In this document: positions 60,873 to 64,000 of the stretch, piece after piece
Layout: each line of letters begins with the position of its first letter
How positions within the stretch are numbered: position 1 is the stretch's first letter
Assembly (NCBI GenBank): GCA_030686995.1
Contig: CM060709.1
Location: 267,637,057 to 267,701,056 of the forward strand
Reading direction: 5' to 3'
Source of the DNA: Artemisia argyi
Taxonomy: Eukaryota; Streptophyta; Magnoliopsida; Asterales; Asteraceae
Length of the DNA: 64,000 nt
The notes under the pieces: model-generated
Seen by the model: the letters and a program-made list of their open reading frames with translations, nothing else
What the model was told of the DNA's origin: nothing
The model's database searches: none
Position numbers and translations under genes: made by a program

Positions 60873-63800
60873 CCTGGTTAGAGATGAGATTTAGAGTCTC
60901 CAGAGGAAAAGTTTCATTAATTTCTTTTCTCTCGAGAATATCCTGATGAGGATTTTCTAACCGGGACAAGTGATCAGCTGCAAGGTTCTCTGCTCCTTTT
61001 TTATCTCTTATGAGAATATCGAATTCCTGGAGGAGCAGGACCCACCGGAGCAGTCTTGGCTTTGCATCCTGTTTAGTGAACAGGTATTTCAAAGCTGAAT
61101 GATCCGTATACACCACGCTTTTATTTAAGATTAAGTAAGACCGAAATTTTTCGAAGGCATATACCACAGCTAATAATTCTTTTTCTGTGGTGGTATAGTG
61201 TGTTTGAGCCTCGTTCATGGTCTTACTTGCGTAGTGTATTGGCTGAAAATGTTTGATTTTTCGTTGCCCCAGAACTGCACCAATAGCATAATCGCTAGCA
61301 TCGCACATAAGTTCAAAGGGTAAGTCCCAGTCGGGGGCAACAAGGATTGGTGCTTCGGTAAGTCTTTTCTTTAGAATAGAAAAGGCTTCGATGCACTCTG
61401 GAGAAAAGATAAAAGGAGCATCCTTTTCAAGAAGATGAGTCATGGGCCGGGCTATTTTAGAGAAATCCTGTATGAATCTCCGATAGAACCCGGCATGGCC
61501 GAGGAAACTCCTAATTCCTTTAACAGTGGTGGGATGAGGCAGTTTAGCAATAACATCAATTTTGGCCTTATCGACCTCAATCCCACTTTTTGAAATTTTA
61601 TGGCCGAGGACAATGCCCTCTTTAACCATAAAATGGCTCTTCTCCCAGTTTAGACAAAGATTAGTGTTTTCACACCTTTGAAGCATTTTTTCTAGGTGGG
61701 AGAGGCATGAGTCGAAAGAATTCCCGATTACTGAGAAGTCATCCATGAATACCTCCATGGTTTTTCCAATCATGTCATGGAAAATAGCCATCATGCACCT
61801 CTGGAAAGTGCCCGGAGCATTGCATAACCCGAAAGGCATGCGACGATAGGCAAATGTCCCGTAAGGGCATGTGAAGGTAGTTTTATCTTGATCCTGTGGA
61901 TCAATGGGAATTTGGAAGTAACCCGAGAAGCCGTCAAGGAAACAATAATACTCATTTCCCGCTAGTCTTTCGAGCATTTGGTCCATGAAGGGCAAAGGAA
62001 AATGGTCTTTGCGGGTGGATTCATTAAGCTTTCTGTAATCAATACATACTCGCCACCCTGTAACCAAACGAGTTGGTAATAACTCGTTGTCCTCATTTGT
62101 GATAACCGTAATACCACCCTTCTTTGGAACACAGTGAATTGGGCTTACCCAAGGACTATCAGATATAGGATAAATCAATCCCGCATCAAGAAGTTTGATA
62201 ACTTCAGCTTTTATAACTTCGTGGATTTTTGGATTTACCCTTCGTTGATGCTGCACAGTAGGTTTAAAGTCCTCTTCCATTAGGATTTTGTGTGTACAAA
62301 AATCCGGGTTTATACCCTTTATGTCTGAGAGCTTCCAAGCAATTGCTTGTTTGTGGGACTTTAAAACCTTGAGCAACGCGGTTTTCTCCTCATCCTTTAA
62401 GTCTTTTGCAATAATGACCGATAATTTATCGTTACCTTCCAAGAATGCATATTCTAGATGAGGAGGCAGGTCCTTAAGTTCAACCTCGGGGAAATCATCA
62501 TTTTTCTCAACATATTTGATTTCCGGCTTATGAAGTTGTGGAGGTAGAACAGGAATGGAAGAAGGATCTTTGTTCAATAACTTCTCAAGGAGAAGTACAT
62601 CCCCCTCCGGGTCAATCTCTTGGTAATCAATTCCTTCGGGAACTGAATCACTTTGGAGAAAGGCCTCTAATTCCTCAAGGAGAAATTCACTTCCCTCAAA
62701 CGGAGTGAGGGAAGGAGAAGAATTAGCGATTATGGGATGAGAAGGAGTAGTGGGATTACCACTCTGAAAATTATCAGCGAATCCAAGGAATTCCTGAGCA
62801 TACTCCTCGGATGCAATGTCAATGACATCAATTCGGTTGACCGAATCAGCATTATAATTCGAGGAGTATCTCGAGGTTTGATCAAGGTTGAACGTTATCG
62901 CTTCATTTCCAACTCGTAACGTGATTTCCTCATCGAAAACATCGATTAATGCACGTCCCGTTCTTAAGAATCCCCTCCCAAGAATGAGAGGAACTCTTGG
63001 ATCTGCATCGAAATCAACAACGACAAAGTCTGCCGGAAAATTGAACTGTCCCACTCTCACAAATACGTCTTCGGCAATACCGAGGGGACGTGAAATTGAA
63101 CGGTCTGCAAGCTCGAGAGTCATGCATGTGGGACTAAGTGCCTGAAGAGAGAGCTTTTTCCAAACTGAGTGTGGCATTAAGTTGATGCTTGCACCAAGAT
63201 CGGCCAAGGCAAAACATTTAACCATACCCGGGAAAGTACATGGTATTAGAAATCTCCCGGGGTCTCCTAGCTTTTCAGGAAGCTTTTTCAATAGAACCGC
63301 AGAGCAGTTCTCATTGAGTGGAGTTCGTACCATCTCAAACATTTTTTCTTTATTGCTCAACAGGTTTTTGATTGTCGATGTGAATTTGGGCATTAAAACA
63401 AGAGCGTCCGCGAAGCTAATATCGAAGTGTAGTTCTTGGAAAATCTGAAAGAATTTTTCCATCTGATGATTAGCTTTTTCACGGAGCTTTTGGTCTTGCA
63501 ATCGTGAGGGATATGGAATTGTTGTTTTTGGGTTGGCTTTTGGATTTTCAACAGGACCTTCGGTAGTTTCAAACCTGACTTTTTTAAAAGGAGTTGGGAC
63601 CGGGATAACTGGAGGAGGGATGTCATTGGTATCTCCGTTTGGAAGTACCTTATCCGTAGTCTCCTCAGTTTCACATTCCTCTACAGGGATAGGAGATGAG
63701 GTAGAGGGAGCTGTAGGTCCTTGGTAAAAAACTCCACTTCTTGTGGTGATCGCCTTTACATCGCCCCTCGGATTAGCGATCGTGTTGCTAGGTAAAGTTG

Positions 63801-64000
63801 TACCTGAGCCCGAGGGTCGATCATTTAAAGACTTCTGCAAATTAGATATTTGACTAACCAGCATTTTGTTCAGTTCTTCTTGGGATTTCATAAACTGTTT
63901 TAATAACTCATCATGTGATGGTCCAGTTGGAACAATGGCTTGATTTTGGTTAGGAAAATTTTGAGCCCGATTGTTCTGGAAATTCCCATGTTGCTGGTTG
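60772..64000 (-). pseudogene. Athila pol: linker, protease, reverse transcriptase, RNase H (frameshifted before integrase)
   Basis: The frame is open from the window edge to the stop at 60772. Protease ADLGASINLMP (about 230 counting from Met at 63891) and LILGRGFLR. RT with VCIDYRKLN, FLDGFSGY, FGLCNAPGT and FMDD at about 715 (61735-61750). RNase H with CDASDYAIGAVLG (about 864), TTTEKELLAV and YTDHSALKYL (about 929). All RT and RNase H acidic residues are present, unlike the fragment at 12489. In the last ~20 codons the reading leaves the family sequence, which marks a one-base indel near 60840. The Met at 63891 is internal; upstream codons (N/Q-rich) belong to the same protein. Confidence 0.9.

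Larger units (their letters stand above)
53501..64000 (-). mobile_element. Athila-clade Ty3/gypsy element, 3' part, running off the window
   Basis: In element order from the right edge: end of gag/linker, protease, RT, RNase H (to 60772), integrase (59568-60872), a 1.5-kb 3' UTR rich in hairpins, PPT, 3' LTR. No env-like frame lies between integrase and the LTR. The 5' LTR, PBS and most of gag are outside the window. A close relative of the truncated Athila at 12489-31112, and the better preserved of the two. Confidence 0.88.

Overview
This window is plant nuclear DNA: AT-rich, with one spliced gene among nested LTR retrotransposons, MITEs and a SINE. The host gene is a SNF4/KINbg-type SnRK1 gamma subunit. 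The dense Athila and Tekay-like LTR elements, and the MITEs carrying the 'aaatcgtccctg' motif, suggest a large eudicot genome, perhaps Asteraceae. That lineage call is an inference. No prokaryotic, organellar or CRISPR features were seen.

Layout. 1-583 is the end of a Ty1/copia element on the minus strand. 584-3822 holds a decayed RPA70-like (replication protein A) pseudogene whose 5' and 3' exons were locally duplicated. Its 3' part is split by later insertions: a solo Ty3-type LTR (3828-7056, TSD TGTTT), a truncated second copy of the same element (7362-12398), and an Athila element on the minus strand (12489-31112). That Athila has lost its 3' half, carries a nonsense codon in gag, and was itself hit in the RT region by a very young non-autonomous Athila-type LARD (13015-23330). 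The LARD has a perfect 5-bp TSD and two 4066-bp LTRs that differ at only five bases. Shreds of the pseudogene tail reappear at 7057, 12399 and 31113. 32318-34240 is a gag/LTR remnant of a second Ty3/gypsy lineage. 34294-34545 is a tRNA-type SINE with 15-bp TSDs.

36236-44251 is the apparently intact gene: 11 coding exons, all with GT-AG junctions in phase, 374 codons including stop. It has four CBS repeats and no N-terminal carbohydrate-binding module. Its introns hold a Tourist-type MITE (with SINE-like sequence inside) and a small hAT element.

44703-47730 is a hAT-like shell filled with three unrelated elements, each bounded by long (TA)n tracts. 48-50.9 kb holds MITE-like DNA, unrecognised coding shreds and a 101-bp minisatellite. 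50904-53500 is an LTR fragment related to the 3828-7056 family in the opposite orientation. 53501-64000 is the 3' end of a second Athila on the minus strand (LTR, 3' UTR, integrase, RT/RNase H, protease), running off the window with one frameshift between RNase H and integrase.

The most interesting signal is in the non-coding 3' UTR shared by the young LARD and the coding Athila: four regularly arranged hairpins, three hairpin-plus-polypurine modules, and a terminal hairpin at every Athila LTR start. Stem changes are mostly compensated or G-U tolerated, so I infer a conserved RNA (or cDNA priming) architecture that the non-coding element keeps in order to use the proteins of its coding relative.
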